Source: an uncultured Lachnospiraceae bacterium
GTDB taxonomy: Bacteria; Bacillota; Clostridia; Lachnospirales; Lachnospiraceae
Direction: 5' to 3'
DNA: 64,000 bases
Assembly: GCA_951802115.1 (NCBI GenBank)
Contig: CATOPL010000007.1
Span: forward strand, 86,435-150,434
Shown here: piece by piece, positions 1-8,982 of the stretch
How the letters are laid out: each line of letters begins with the position of its first letter
Numbering within the stretch: position 1 is the stretch's first letter
Made by a program: the position numbers and the translations under genes
Notes under the pieces: model-generated
What the model saw: only the letters and a program-made list of their open reading frames with translations
The model's database searches: none
What the model was told of the DNA's origin: nothing

Positions 1-1178
1 AGAAAAATTCAATTTCCGGCCTGCAGGCGCTGATTATATCAACAGCTACCCGGGTAGGCATGGGCAATCTGGTGGGTGTTGTGGCCGCGATCTCCATCGG
101 AGGAGCCGGAGCCGTTTTCTGGATGTGGGTTACCGCCCTTCTGGGTTCTTCCACCGCTTTCGCAGAGGCCGCTCTGGCGCAGATCTATAAGGAAGAAGAC
201 CCCCTCTACGGAGGATATCGGGGCGGCCCGGCCTACTACATTCATCATTTTTTTATTAAGAAAGACGGAACCCGCAGACGCTCTGTAATCGCCGTCCTTT
301 TTGCCGTTTCCGGTCTGATCTGCTGGTGCGGGATCAGCCAGGTAATCGGCAATTCCGTATCATCTGCCTTTGAAAACGCATTCCACATTCCACCTCTTTA
401 TACGACAGCCATCCTTGTACTGATCGCGGCGGTGATCGTACTTCGAAAAAACGCTACCGTCAAGGTACTGGATATCATCGTTCCCATCATGGCCGGTTTT
501 TATTTCCTGCTGACAGTGATCATCATTCTCATGAATATCGGGCAAATTCCGGCGGTTTTCTCCCGTATCTTCTCGGAAGCCTTCGGCTTTCGTCAGGCCG
601 TGGCAGGCGGTTTTGGTGCCGTCTTGATGAACGGAGCCAAAAGAGGGCTGTTCTCGAATGAAGCCGGCAGCGGCAGCGCCCCCTGTGCGGCAGCGGCGGC
701 TGATATCAGCCATCCTGCCAAGGAAGGGCTCCTGCAGGCCTTCGGCGTTTTTATTGACACGATTGTCATCTGCAGCTGTTCTGCCATGATCATGCTTCTG
801 ACCCCGGAATCCATGACGCAGGGAATGGAAGGTATGGATCTTCTGCAGCAAGCCATGAATTATCATATGGGCGGCTTTGGCGTAGTTTTCATCGCAATCG
901 TGCTGTGGCTTTTCAGCTTCTCCACCTTTATCGGTATCCTGTTCTATGCAAGATCAAATGTGGCGTACCTGTTTGGAGACAACTGGCTCTCACAGACGAT
1001 GTATAAGATTCTGGCGCTTATCATGCTTTTTATCGGCGGACTGGCCGCCTACACCTTTGTATGGGATCTGGGCGATGTGGGTATCGGACTCATGACCATC
1101 TTCAATATGATTGCACTGATTCCGCTCTCAGGACAGGCGCTGGAATCACTGAAGGAATATGAAAAAACGCTGAAATAA
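1..1178 (+). CDS. AGCS-family sodium:amino acid (alanine/glycine) symporter, 5'-truncated
   Basis: Sodium-coupled uptake of a small neutral amino acid across the cytoplasmic membrane is the known role of this family. The reading frame is open from base 3 and already encodes family sequence (SGLQALIISTATRVGMGN) before the first ATG at 60, so the gene starts upstream of the window and that ATG is internal. The family hallmark GAKRGLFSNEAGSGSAP is present around bases 630-685, and about eight hydrophobic segments follow one another. About 390 codons are visible, against a usual 440-480, so roughly the first 60-80 residues are missing. A strong terminator follows directly. Substrate (alanine, glycine or another) cannot be read from the sequence. 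Confidence 0.93.
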   Translation, partial: KNSISGLQALIISTATRVGMGNLVGVVAAISIGGAGAVFWMWVTALLGSSTAFAEAALAQIYKEEDPLYGGYRGGPAYYIHHFFIKKDGTRRRSVIAVLFAVSGLICWCGISQVIGNSVSSAFENAFHIPPLYTTAILVLIAAVIVLRKNATVKVLDIIVPIMAGFYFLLTVIIILMNIGQIPAVFSRIFSEAFGFRQAVAGGFGAVLMNGAKRGLFSNEAGSGSAPCAAAAADISHPAKEGLLQAFGVFIDTIVICSCSAMIMLLTPESMTQGMEGMDLLQQAMNYHMGGFGVVFIAIVLWLFSFSTFIGILFYARSNVAYLFGDNWLSQTMYKILALIMLFIGGLAAYTFVWDLGDVGIGLMTIFNMIALIPLSGQALESLKEYEKTLK

Positions 1179-1225
1179 CCGTGCCCGCAGTCCTTCACAT
1201 GGACAGTCATTTTATCTTTCAGCAT

Positions 1226-1274
1226 AAAAAAGCACCTGTTGCCGGCCTTTTTTTGTCGTCAACAGGTGCTTTTT
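1226..1274. terminator. Bidirectional rho-independent terminator
   Basis: Perfect arms AAAAGCACCTGTTG and CAACAGGTGCTTTT flank an 18-base spacer, with A-run and T-run on the outer sides. It lies between the convergent symporter and ferritin genes and would serve both. Confidence 0.85.
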
Positions 1275-1326
1275 ATATGTAAAATAAATGCTCTGGCTGT
1301 GTTTTCAGACAGCATCGCAAAATCTA

Positions 1327-1839
1327 TTAAAGTACCAGAGACGGTGCGGAATATACCCGCGCTCCCAGTTCCCCGTCCAAAAGATACAGGCTTCTGGAAT
1401 CCTCTCCAAACAGTTCGTACTTCTTGACCAGATTTTCCGCATTGGTCTCTTCCTCTCCCTGCTCTTTTACAAACCAGTCCAGAAACTGCATCGTGCGGAA
1501 ATCTTTCACAGAATGCGCCGCATCATAAATGTTGTGGATCAGGCTGGTCACATAGTGCTCATGCTTCAGCCCTTCGGACAGCACCGTTTTCGTATTCTCC
1601 GGAACAACCGCCGGCTTTTCAATCAGCTCCAGCACCACCTTCTCACCGTTATTCTGCAGATACTGTATAAAGAGCATGGCATGGTCTCTTTCCTCCTGCG
1701 CTTGCACTTTGTACCAGTTCCCGAATCCGTCCAGTCCCTGCTCATAACAGAAATTGGAAAAATCCAGATACAAATACGCAGAGTAGAATTCCTTGTTTAC
1801 CTGCTGATTCAAAAGTTCTGTTATCTTCTTGTCCAACAT
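1327..1839 (-). CDS. ftnA: Ferritin (FtnA-type iron storage protein)
   Basis: A non-haem ferritin that oxidises Fe(II) and stores it as a mineral core in a cytoplasmic 24-mer. All expected ferroxidase ligands are visible at canonical positions: E17, E50, H53, E94, Q127 and E130. Length (170 aa) is normal for prokaryotic ferritin, and there is no haem-site methionine evidence for bacterioferritin. A strong AGGAGG ribosome site precedes the ATG. It is a single gene, facing the symporter across a shared terminator, with a good sigma-A promoter about 235 bases upstream, leaving an unusually long leader. Confidence 0.95.
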   Translation of the reverse strand: MLDKKITELLNQQVNKEFYSAYLYLDFSNFCYEQGLDGFGNWYKVQAQEERDHAMLFIQYLQNNGEKVVLELIEKPAVVPENTKTVLSEGLKHEHYVTSLIHNIYDAAHSVKDFRTMQFLDWFVKEQGEEETNAENLVKKYELFGEDSRSLYLLDGELGARVYSAPSLVL

Positions 1840-2074
1840 ATCTTATGTCCTCCTCTTTTCTGCTGTACACTCACAAACTCCCATAGTTTCCATCGCTTTC
1901 TGCCGTAAAGATATCCAAACTGCCAAGATGCGTTTACAGAAACTTTCCGCTGCAACCGCCGCCTGTCGCCAGACAGACATGTCTGACCGGCCCGCTGTCC
2001 GCAGAAATAAATCATATTCTGCCCTGAAAACATATACAGAAAAGACTTTGAGAATATCCCGTGCACATTTTTTT

Positions 2075-2103
2075 ATTATACGCCGGAGAAATGTCTGTGT
2101 AAA
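2075..2103 (-). promoter_or_regulatory. Sigma-A promoter for ferritin
   Basis: On the minus strand TTTACA, a 17-base spacer, then perfect TATAAT. Predicted start is near 2068, giving a leader of about 230 bases before the ferritin ATG. The leader (1840-2068) holds no convincing gene but contains a 12-bp palindrome CAGACATGTCTG at 1974-1985. Confidence 0.65.
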
Positions 2104-2158
2104 GTATACGAATGGAAGAAAATGGTAAAGCTCCTGCAAAAATGTTCCGATACGATAC

Positions 2159-3178
2159 TCAGCAGCGCACCTTCAGAAACTCTGCCCTTCCGTGAAGCTT
2201 CAGCGGAATGGAATCAGCCGGCACAAAAATACAGTCTCCTTTGAAAAAATGCAGCATTTCTCCTTCTCCAAGCATTACACCGCATCCGCCGATGCATAAC
2301 AGCACCTGAAAAGAAGTACTGTCCGTCCTGAAATCCGCCATTTCCCGGCATCGTTCCGTATTGATAAGCTGTCGCTCCACCTGGAAATACCTGCAGCGGT
2401 ACAGGAGCTCTGTCGCACATCCTTTCTGGTATTTTAATACCCTCATCGGCTGCCTGGGCGTCCGGCTGCCTTTTCGATTGGCCACCTCCAGAGCCTGTCT
2501 GATATGGAGTTCTCTGGGACGACCGTCTTTATCCGTGCGATCATAATCGTACATTCGATAAGTAAGATTGGAACTTTCCTGAATCTCGGCAATCAGCGTG
2601 CCTGCACCGATCGCATGAACCGTCCCCGGCTCAATGTAAAAAATATCGTCCTTCTGCACTTTGATTTTCTGAAGATAACGTTCCACCGTTCCTTCCCGCA
2701 GACTTTTTTCCAGCTTTTCCCTGCTGATATCATGGTGAAAGCCATAAACCAGCCGGGCGTCTCTGGACGCATCCAGCACATACCACATCTCTGTTTTTCC
2801 AAGGGAACCGTGTTCATGCAGTCTGGCATATTCGTCATCCGGATGCACCTGTACAGACAAATCCTGCCTGGCATCGATAAATTTGATCAGGATCGGAAGT
2901 CCGCCGTCATTCTTCGGATGTGTTCCCATATATTCCGGATGTTCCTTCAGTACTTCCGATAAAAACTTACCTGCGTGTTCTCCGCTCGCTGCAACACTCG
3001 GCCCGTCCGGGTGCGTAGAACACTCCCATGTTTCAGCCAGAGGCGTAAGATCAACCTCCTTGGAGAAATCATCCTTCAGACGGCTTCCACCCCACAAATA
3101 ATCTTTTCCTGCCGGTTTCAGCAGAAACGGGTATCTGCCCGACAAAGTTTTATTCCAGTTCATATTTCTTTTTATCAT
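2159..3178 (-). CDS. manA: Mannose-6-phosphate isomerase, class I (ManA-like)
   Basis: Interconverts fructose-6-phosphate and mannose-6-phosphate, the entry to GDP-mannose. Family features are visible: PFLLKPAGKDYLWGG near the N-terminus, VQVHPDDEYA (the zinc-site QxHxxD block) and EPGTVHAIGAGTLIAEIQ. Length (339 aa) is normal for the Firmicutes ManA type. It is the last gene of the GDP-fucose operon and its 5' end overlaps manC by about 29 bases. The start is uncertain: the ATG at 3178 has a weak AGAGAG site and ATG 3163 is an alternative. It is probably translationally coupled to manC, which itself carries an isomerase-like cupin, so this step may be doubly encoded. Confidence 0.9.
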   Translation of the reverse strand: MIKRNMNWNKTLSGRYPFLLKPAGKDYLWGGSRLKDDFSKEVDLTPLAETWECSTHPDGPSVAASGEHAGKFLSEVLKEHPEYMGTHPKNDGGLPILIKFIDARQDLSVQVHPDDEYARLHEHGSLGKTEMWYVLDASRDARLVYGFHHDISREKLEKSLREGTVERYLQKIKVQKDDIFYIEPGTVHAIGAGTLIAEIQESSNLTYRMYDYDRTDKDGRPRELHIRQALEVANRKGSRTPRQPMRVLKYQKGCATELLYRCRYFQVERQLINTERCREMADFRTDSTSFQVLLCIGGCGVMLGEGEMLHFFKGDCIFVPADSIPLKLHGRAEFLKVRC

Positions 3179-4463
3179 GGACACTGATCTCTCTGCCAAG
3201 TTGCACTTCAATGACTTTCAGTTCCGTATCCGCGATCAGGGTATGACGGCAGCCCGCCTGCATGGTTACAACATCTCCTGCCTGAACCGGCTGCTCCATT
3301 CCGTCGACAATGCTGCGTCCGCTGCCGGATATCACTGTCCACACCTCGTCCCGTCTCTCATGGCTGTGATAGTTCATCTGATGTCCGGCATTCAGCGTCA
3401 CTTTAATCGTCATGCTTTCGTCTTCCACATCCAGCACGCGAAAACTTCCCCAGGACTTTTCTGCAAACATAATCTGTTGATTAATCTGATCTACATAAGG
3501 CTTAATATAGCTCGACTGTTCCTTGTCCGATACCAGGATTCCCTCCGGACTGGCAGAAACGACCACGTCTTTCAGACCCATGCAGAGCACCGGCATATCC
3601 AGTTCATTAATCACATGTACATTCTCACACTGTTCGTTCAGGATTGCTTCCCCGATAGATTCCTCTTCCATGGCTTCCGTCAGCGTATTCCACGTGCCCA
3701 GATCTTTCCACTCTCCGGCAAAACGCATGACCTTGATATGTTTTTCTTTCTCAACTACCGCATAGTCAAAGCTGATCTTTTTCAGAGTGTCATATTTTCC
3801 GAACAGATCCTGATAGTCGGTAAATTCCAGAAGCTCATGTGCTTTGTCAAGCACATACTTCAGTCTGTATGCAAATACACCGCCGTTCCAGAGCGCTCCT
3901 CTGCTGATATATTCCTCTGCAGTCTTTGCATCCGGCTTTTCTTTAAAGGTCGTCACAGAACTCACCGTTTCTTTATCTGCCGGAATAATATAGCCGTATT
4001 TTTCACTGGGATACGTAGGTTCAATCCCCATCAGAACGAGATTGGCTTGATCTGCCTGCGCCAGCCTTCCGAGCTCTTTAAGCGCCGCAAAATAATCTTC
4101 ATTTACATAAGGATCCACCGGACATACCACTACCGCTTCTTCTTCAGAGACGCCCTGCACGTCATGCAGATAAGCAGACGCCAAAGCAATCGCCGGAAAG
4201 GTGTCGCGCCTGCAGGGTTCCACAGAAATGCCCACCTGCTCACCCAGCTGATTATGAATCGCCGACACCTGTGTTTTGGATGTTGCAATCGTCACTTTCG
4301 CATTTTCGTCAATCCTGCGGATCTGGCGGTATACCCGCTGTACCATAGACTCATAGTCCCCTTCCGTCGTCCGGAAAATCTTGATGAACTGTTTGGAACG
4401 GATGTCATTGGAAAGCGGCCACAGACGCTTCCCCGAACCTCCCGATAAAAGTATAATATTCAT
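3150..4463 (-). CDS. manC: Mannose-1-phosphate guanylyltransferase with C-terminal cupin (ManC/AlgA-type)
   Basis: Makes GDP-mannose from mannose-1-phosphate and GTP. The N-terminal nucleotidyltransferase domain has GGSGKRLWPLSN (residues 8-19) and the FKEKPD loop near residue 173; DLGTWNTL follows. A C-terminal type-II isomerase-like cupin (about 320-430) carries the metal-binding block HQMNYHSHERRDEVW. At 437 aa it is slightly shorter than typical bifunctional ManC (about 470), so the isomerase activity of the cupin is not certain. It starts three bases after fcl ends and overlaps manA downstream. A phosphomannomutase, needed between the two reactions, is not in the window. Confidence 0.92.
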   Translation of the reverse strand: MNIILLSGGSGKRLWPLSNDIRSKQFIKIFRTTEGDYESMVQRVYRQIRRIDENAKVTIATSKTQVSAIHNQLGEQVGISVEPCRRDTFPAIALASAYLHDVQGVSEEEAVVVCPVDPYVNEDYFAALKELGRLAQADQANLVLMGIEPTYPSEKYGYIIPADKETVSSVTTFKEKPDAKTAEEYISRGALWNGGVFAYRLKYVLDKAHELLEFTDYQDLFGKYDTLKKISFDYAVVEKEKHIKVMRFAGEWKDLGTWNTLTEAMEEESIGEAILNEQCENVHVINELDMPVLCMGLKDVVVSASPEGILVSDKEQSSYIKPYVDQINQQIMFAEKSWGSFRVLDVEDESMTIKVTLNAGHQMNYHSHERRDEVWTVISGSGRSIVDGMEQPVQAGDVVTMQAGCRHTLIADTELKVIEVQLGREISVHDKKKYELE

Positions 4464-4466
4464 GTC

Positions 4467-5411
4467 TTACCTCTCTGCTCTCATGGGATTGTTTAAAAAG
4501 TCTTCGTATGAAAGACGGATACCATCCCGAAGTTCTGTCCGATAGGTCCAGCCAAGCGCCGCGCTCTTGGACACGTCCAGAAGTTTCCTCGGAGTCCCGT
4601 TGGGTTTGCTTGTATCCCAGCGAATCTCCCCTGTATATCCGATGACTTCCGCTACCAGTTCCGTCAGCGCTTTGATGGTCAGTTCCTTCCCTGTTCCCGC
4701 ATTTACAGTCTCATTACCGCTGTAATGATTCATAAGAAAGACGCACAGATTTGCCAGATCATCCACATACAGAAATTCACGCAGAGGGCTGCCGTCTCCC
4801 CAGCAGGTCACATACGGAAGATTCTGCTCCTTTGCTTCATGAAACCGGCGGATCAGAGCCGGAAGCACATGGCTGTGCATCGGATGATAATTGTCATTCG
4901 GCCCGTACAGATTGGTGGGCATGACCGAAATATAGTCTGTACCGTACTGTCGGTTCAGAAACTCACAGTATTTCAGCCCTGAAATCTTTGCCAGCGCATA
5001 AGCCTCGTTGGTTTTTTCCAGTTCTGAAGTCAGAAGGCAGCTCTCTTTCATCGGCTGAGGCGCCATCCTCGGATAGATACAGGAAGAGCCTAAAAACTCC
5101 AGCTTTTTACAGCCGTTTTTCCATGCTGAATGAATAATGTTCATCTCCAGGATCATATTGTCATACATAAAGTCCGCCAGCGCGCTCTCGTTTGCAACAA
5201 TGCCTCCCACTTTTGCCGCTGCAAGAAATACATATTCCGGTTTCTCCTGCTCAAAAAACGCCTCTACCTGATCCTGACGGCAAAGATCCAGCTCTTTATG
5301 AGTCCTGGTAATGATATTTTCATATCCCTGTCTCTCCAGCTCTCTTATGATCGCAGAACCGACCATTCCTCTGTGTCCCGCCACATAGATTTTCGCATCT
5401 TTGTTCATCAT
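4467..5411 (-). CDS. fcl: GDP-L-fucose synthase (GDP-4-keto-6-deoxymannose epimerase/reductase)
   Basis: Carries out the two-step epimerisation and NADPH reduction that makes GDP-L-fucose from the gmd product. It is a short-chain dehydrogenase fold: [10 protein letters not shown] nucleotide-binding loop, catalytic YALAK, and the family signature [16 protein letters not shown]. Length 314 aa matches the family. AGGGGG, overlapping the gmd stop codon, lies 10 bases before the ATG at 5411, which decides that start over an upstream GTG at 5420. It is translationally coupled between gmd and manC. Confidence 0.95.
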   Translation of the reverse strand: MMNKDAKIYVAGHRGMVGSAIIRELERQGYENIITRTHKELDLCRQDQVEAFFEQEKPEYVFLAAAKVGGIVANESALADFMYDNMILEMNIIHSAWKNGCKKLEFLGSSCIYPRMAPQPMKESCLLTSELEKTNEAYALAKISGLKYCEFLNRQYGTDYISVMPTNLYGPNDNYHPMHSHVLPALIRRFHEAKEQNLPYVTCWGDGSPLREFLYVDDLANLCVFLMNHYSGNETVNAGTGKELTIKALTELVAEVIGYTGEIRWDTSKPNGTPRKLLDVSKSAALGWTYRTELRDGIRLSYEDFLNNPMRAER

Positions 5412-5425
5412 CCTGCTCACACCCC

Positions 5426-6478
5426 CTATTGCACTGCACTGACAGCCGCTTCTTTTCTCGCCAGCTCCCGGTCATGCTCCGCCATAATCCGCACCAGCTC
5501 TTCATAGCTGGTTTTCTGCGGATTCCATCCAAGAACTGTCCTGGCCTTTGTAGGATCGCCCCACAGATTGTCCACATCCGTCGGGCGGAACCATTCGGGA
5601 TTCACGCATACCAGCATTTTACCGGTCTTCACATCATATCCTTTTTCTTCCAGTCCCTGCCCTTCCCAGCGAAGACTGATGCCGTTGGCGGCAAACGCTT
5701 TCTCTGTGAAATCGCGTACTGTATGCTGTTCTCCGGTGGCAATGACAAAATCTTCCGGCGTATCATGCTGCAGGATCATCCACATGCATTCCACATAGTC
5801 TTTCGCATACCCCCAGTCTCTGAGAGAATCCATATTTCCCAGCTCCAGATGATCCTGCAGTCCTTCTGCAATCCTTCCTGCCGCCAGCGTAATCTTCCTG
5901 GTAACAAACGTCTCTCCGCGCCGCTCAGATTCATGATTGAACAAAATTCCGTTTACTGCAAACATGCCATATGCCTCCCGGTATTCTTTCGTAATCCAGA
6001 AGCCGTACTGCTTTGCCACTGCATAAGGACTGTAGGGATGGAACGGAGTTGTCTCTTTCTGAGGCACTTCCTCCACTTTACCGTACAGCTCGGAAGTAGA
6101 AGCCTGATAGATTTTTGTTTTCTTTGTCAGTCCCAGTATCCGCACCGCTTCCAGAATCCGAAGTACCCCCAGCGCATCCACATCCCCGGAATATTCCGGC
6201 ACATCAAAAGAAACCTGCACATGAGACTGCGCCGCCAGATTATAAATCTCATCCGGCTGTACCAGACCGATAATCCGAATCAGTGAAGAAGAATCCGACA
6301 AATCCCCGTCATGAAGAGAGATGCTGTGCTCTGCCAGCAGATGATCAATTCTCGAAGTATTGGAAATAGAAGCCCTCCGGATGATTCCGTGAACCTCATA
6401 ACCTTTCTCCAGAAGAAATTCCGCCAGATAGGAACCATCCTGTCCGGTGATACCGGTAATCAATGCTTTTTTTCTCAT
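5426..6478 (-). CDS. gmd: GDP-mannose 4,6-dehydratase
   Basis: First committed step of GDP-L-fucose synthesis: NADP-dependent dehydration of GDP-mannose to GDP-4-keto-6-deoxymannose. Signature blocks are [19 protein letters not shown] at the N-terminus, STSELYGKV (substrate site), catalytic YAVAK and [16 protein letters not shown]. The 350-aa length is standard. An in-frame ATG exists at 6550, but the protein aligns with the family only from MRKKALITG, and TTGAGG stands 8 bases before that ATG at 6478. It heads the gmd-fcl-manC-manA operon, which runs divergently from the AraC-type regulator next door. Confidence 0.96.
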   Translation of the reverse strand: MRKKALITGITGQDGSYLAEFLLEKGYEVHGIIRRASISNTSRIDHLLAEHSISLHDGDLSDSSSLIRIIGLVQPDEIYNLAAQSHVQVSFDVPEYSGDVDALGVLRILEAVRILGLTKKTKIYQASTSELYGKVEEVPQKETTPFHPYSPYAVAKQYGFWITKEYREAYGMFAVNGILFNHESERRGETFVTRKITLAAGRIAEGLQDHLELGNMDSLRDWGYAKDYVECMWMILQHDTPEDFVIATGEQHTVRDFTEKAFAANGISLRWEGQGLEEKGYDVKTGKMLVCVNPEWFRPTDVDNLWGDPTKARTVLGWNPQKTSYEELVRIMAEHDRELARKEAAVSAVQ

Positions 6479-6613
6479 TTTGTTATCCTCAACTTTCTCT
6501 TTCTTCCATGTAGTGTGAGCATTTTCTGTCATTCTAATAGAAAAAAACAATGTTTTTAAGAGAGTATCTTGTATATAACCAGCATAATATTGACTTTTTT
6601 GTACATTCTTATT

Positions 6614-6642
6614 TTGTAAACAAGTCCATGTTCTGTTATAAT
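6614..6642 (+). promoter_or_regulatory. Promoter for the AraC-type regulator
   Basis: TTGTAA, a 17-base spacer and TATAAT with an upstream TG (extended -10). It ends 36 bases before the start codon; AGGAG lies 8 bases before the ATG. It sits in the divergent gmd/regulator interval. Confidence 0.6.
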
Positions 6643-6677
6643 GGAGTCAGCAACCCGCCCAGACAGGAGTATCATCT

Positions 6678-7541
6678 ATGGACAAAACATCCTTATTCCA
6701 CGGCAATCTGGTCACTACCAGACGAATCCTGTACACTCCCTCCGCATTTGCCAGAACCAGTCTGCTCCACCTGCAGGAAACCGGTTTTCTAGAAGCCAGA
6801 AAACCTCATACCAGCCGGAGAAAAAATCTCTCTTCCTATCTGTTTTTTCAGGTTCTTTCCGGCCATGGTACTTTGGAGTATGGCGGAGAAATCCTTTCCC
6901 TGGATACCGGCGACTGTGTTTTTCTGGACTGCCGCAGACCTTATTCGCACCGTGCCTCCGACGAACTCTGGCAGCTGAAATGGGTGCATTTTTACGGACC
7001 CAACATGGGCAGTATCTACGACAAATATACGGAACGGGGCGGACGCCCCTGCTTTCACCCGTCAGATCCGGCATCCTACAGCATGATTCTGGATGAACTG
7101 TATGAAATCGCCTCCTCCGAAGATCATGTGCGGGATATGAGGATCTTTGAAAAACTAGCTTCTCTTCTCACTCTTTTGATGGAACAAAGCTGGAACCCGG
7201 AAAGCCGTCAGCATATCTCTGCCAAAAAACAGAACCTTCAGAATATAAAAGAATATCTGGATCAACATTATATGGAAAAGATCAATCTGGATGATCTGGC
7301 AGAAATGTTTTATATTAACAAATTTTATCTGACCCGTATTTTCAGAGAACAGTTCGGTACTTCCGTCAACAGTTACCTGCTGCAGGTCCGCATCACGCAT
7401 GCCAAACAGCTTCTGCGTTTTACTGACCGGACGATTGAGGAGATTGCCGGAGAATGCGGCGTGGCAGATGCCAGTTATTTTTCGCGGATGTTCCGAAAGG
7501 TAGAAGGAATCTCTCCCGGCGAGTTCCGCAGAACATGGTGA
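6678..7541 (+). CDS. AraC-family transcriptional regulator, cupin sensor domain
   Basis: Cytoplasmic one-component regulator. The N-terminal half (about 50-120) looks like the AraC-type cupin ligand-binding domain (VLSGHGTLEYGGEILSLDTG). The C-terminal hundred residues hold the double helix-turn-helix, with INLDDLAEMFYINKFYLTRIF and the classic end GECGVADASYFSRMFRKVEG. Length 287 aa is normal for the sugar-responsive branch. It is transcribed divergently from the GDP-fucose operon and ends 16 bases before the MerR-methyltransferase gene, so both probably form one operon. The ligand is not known; a role in controlling the nearby sugar-nucleotide genes is inference from position. Confidence 0.9.
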   Translation: MDKTSLFHGNLVTTRRILYTPSAFARTSLLHLQETGFLEARKPHTSRRKNLSSYLFFQVLSGHGTLEYGGEILSLDTGDCVFLDCRRPYSHRASDELWQLKWVHFYGPNMGSIYDKYTERGGRPCFHPSDPASYSMILDELYEIASSEDHVRDMRIFEKLASLLTLLMEQSWNPESRQHISAKKQNLQNIKEYLDQHYMEKINLDDLAEMFYINKFYLTRIFREQFGTSVNSYLLQVRITHAKQLLRFTDRTIEEIAGECGVADASYFSRMFRKVEGISPGEFRRTW

Positions 7542-7557
7542 GAAAGGAGCACGATCC

Positions 7558-8739
7558 ATGAAACTTCCCGGTTATTATTCATCCGGACAGTTCGCGCGTA
7601 TGGCAGACGTCACGGTCCGTACCATCCGCTTCTATGACCGGCAGAATATCCTCAAACCTTCATATGTCAATCCTTCCGGCGCACGTTTTTATACAGACGC
7701 TGATCTTGCAAGGCTGCAGCAGATCCTGCTCCTGAAGTATCTGGGCTTCTCTCTGGAAGACATACGGGAAATGACAATCGGAGATACCGATTACCATTTT
7801 CTGAAAAATTCCCTGAACCTGCAAAAGAAACTGGTACAGGACCGAATCGAACAGATGCAGCTCGTTGAAAGCGCCATTGACGACACTGTGAAAGCCATCG
7901 AAGAAGAACATCAGATTGACTGGAGTCATATGCTGGACCTGATTCATCTGACCGGCATGGAGAAAAGTCTGAAGCTCCAGTATCAGAACGCCACCAACAT
8001 CTCAGCCCGTATCCGGCTGCACCGGGACTACTCCTCTAACCGCCAGGGCTGGTTTCCGTGGATCTACGAAAAATGTCAGATCACCGACGGCCAGCAGATC
8101 CTTGAACTTGGCTGCGGCAACGGAGCTCTGTGGGCCGGAAATCTGCCCGTTCTTCCCCGGCGTCTCTATGTCTGTCTGTCCGATATTTCCGAAGGAATGT
8201 TAAGAGACGCCCGCCGGAACATCGGACAGGAGGACGCCCGCTTTTCCTTTCACACGTTTGACTGTTCTGATATTCCCTTTCCAGAGAACAGTTTTGATCT
8301 GGTGATCGCCAATCATGTGCTGTTCTACTGCCGGAATCTGGCCCGGGTACAGGAAGAGATTCGGCGTGTCCTCAAACCGGAAGGACGGTTCATCTGCAGT
8401 ACTTACGGAAGGACGCATATGAAGGAAATCAGCGAACTGGTACAGCAATTTGACAGTCGTATTGTACTTTCCGCCGAAAAATTGTATGAACGGTTCGGAC
8501 TGGAAAACGGGCAGCAGATTCTGGAATCCTTTTTTTCTTCCGTCACCTGTCTGCGTTATGAAGATTCCATTACCCTTGACCGCGCGGAACCGCTGATTGA
8601 ATATATTCTCTCCTGTCACGGCAATCAGAATCAAATCCTTCTGGAACGGTATAAAGATTTTCGAAGTTTTACGGAAAAAAAGACCGCCCATGGATTCCAC
8701 ATCACCAAAGACGCCGGAATCTTTCTCTGCAGAAAATAA
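7558..8739 (+). CDS. MerR-family regulator fused to a SAM-dependent methyltransferase
   Basis: Residues about 6-75 form a MerR winged helix-turn-helix (SGQFARMADVTVRTIRFYDR, then ARLQQILLLKYLGFSLEDI). A coiled linker follows to about 120. Residues about 170-300 form a class I methyltransferase: motif I ILELGCGNGALW near 182, an acidic motif after strand 2, and IPFPENSFDLVIANHVL. At 393 aa it is far longer than ordinary MerR proteins. It appears to be a regulator whose effector domain is an enzyme; the methylation substrate is unknown. It follows the AraC gene with AGGAG before the ATG. A promoter with 19-bp spacing, the MerR target architecture, lies 50 bases downstream. Confidence 0.88.
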   Translation: MKLPGYYSSGQFARMADVTVRTIRFYDRQNILKPSYVNPSGARFYTDADLARLQQILLLKYLGFSLEDIREMTIGDTDYHFLKNSLNLQKKLVQDRIEQMQLVESAIDDTVKAIEEEHQIDWSHMLDLIHLTGMEKSLKLQYQNATNISARIRLHRDYSSNRQGWFPWIYEKCQITDGQQILELGCGNGALWAGNLPVLPRRLYVCLSDISEGMLRDARRNIGQEDARFSFHTFDCSDIPFPENSFDLVIANHVLFYCRNLARVQEEIRRVLKPEGRFICSTYGRTHMKEISELVQQFDSRIVLSAEKLYERFGLENGQQILESFFSSVTCLRYEDSITLDRAEPLIEYILSCHGNQNQILLERYKDFRSFTEKKTAHGFHITKDAGIFLCRK

Positions 8740-8789
8740 TTCCGGGACCGGTCCGATTGTACGGCAATTTAAAAAACAGAAAAAAGCAC

Positions 8790-8820
8790 TTGAAGGTAAC
8801 CTTACGTCATCTTTTATACT
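8790..8820 (+). promoter_or_regulatory. MerR-type promoter with 19-bp spacer and central dyad
   Basis: TTGAAG and TATACT are separated by 19 bases, longer than the usual 17. The dyad AAGGT-A-ACCTT (8793-8803) overlaps the -35 and the spacer. MerR proteins activate such over-long promoters by underwinding DNA. The nearest downstream gene is rfbB, about 160 bases away; the nearest MerR gene ends 50 bases upstream. Confidence 0.65.
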
Positions 8821-8982
8821 GGTACTGTAGTTGAAACTGCTTCCTGTCAGATATCTGTCACAGAAGAAGATTGATACCGGATAAACGGCGCACCCCGAAA
8901 TCCGGCGCACAGATCACAGAACGAAGCAAAAAACAGAACATTTACCGTCGTCTGACGGTATGGAAAGACGAGGATAAAAATT

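Noticed and set aside
3177..4448. A 423-codon open frame on the plus strand opposite manC
   Set aside because: It mirrors manC exactly, has no ribosome site or domain, and is rich in His, Arg and Phe as expected of an antisense shadow.
5429..6286. A 285-codon frame opposite gmd
   Set aside because: Antisense shadow; gmd is unambiguous and this frame has no similarity to any family I know.
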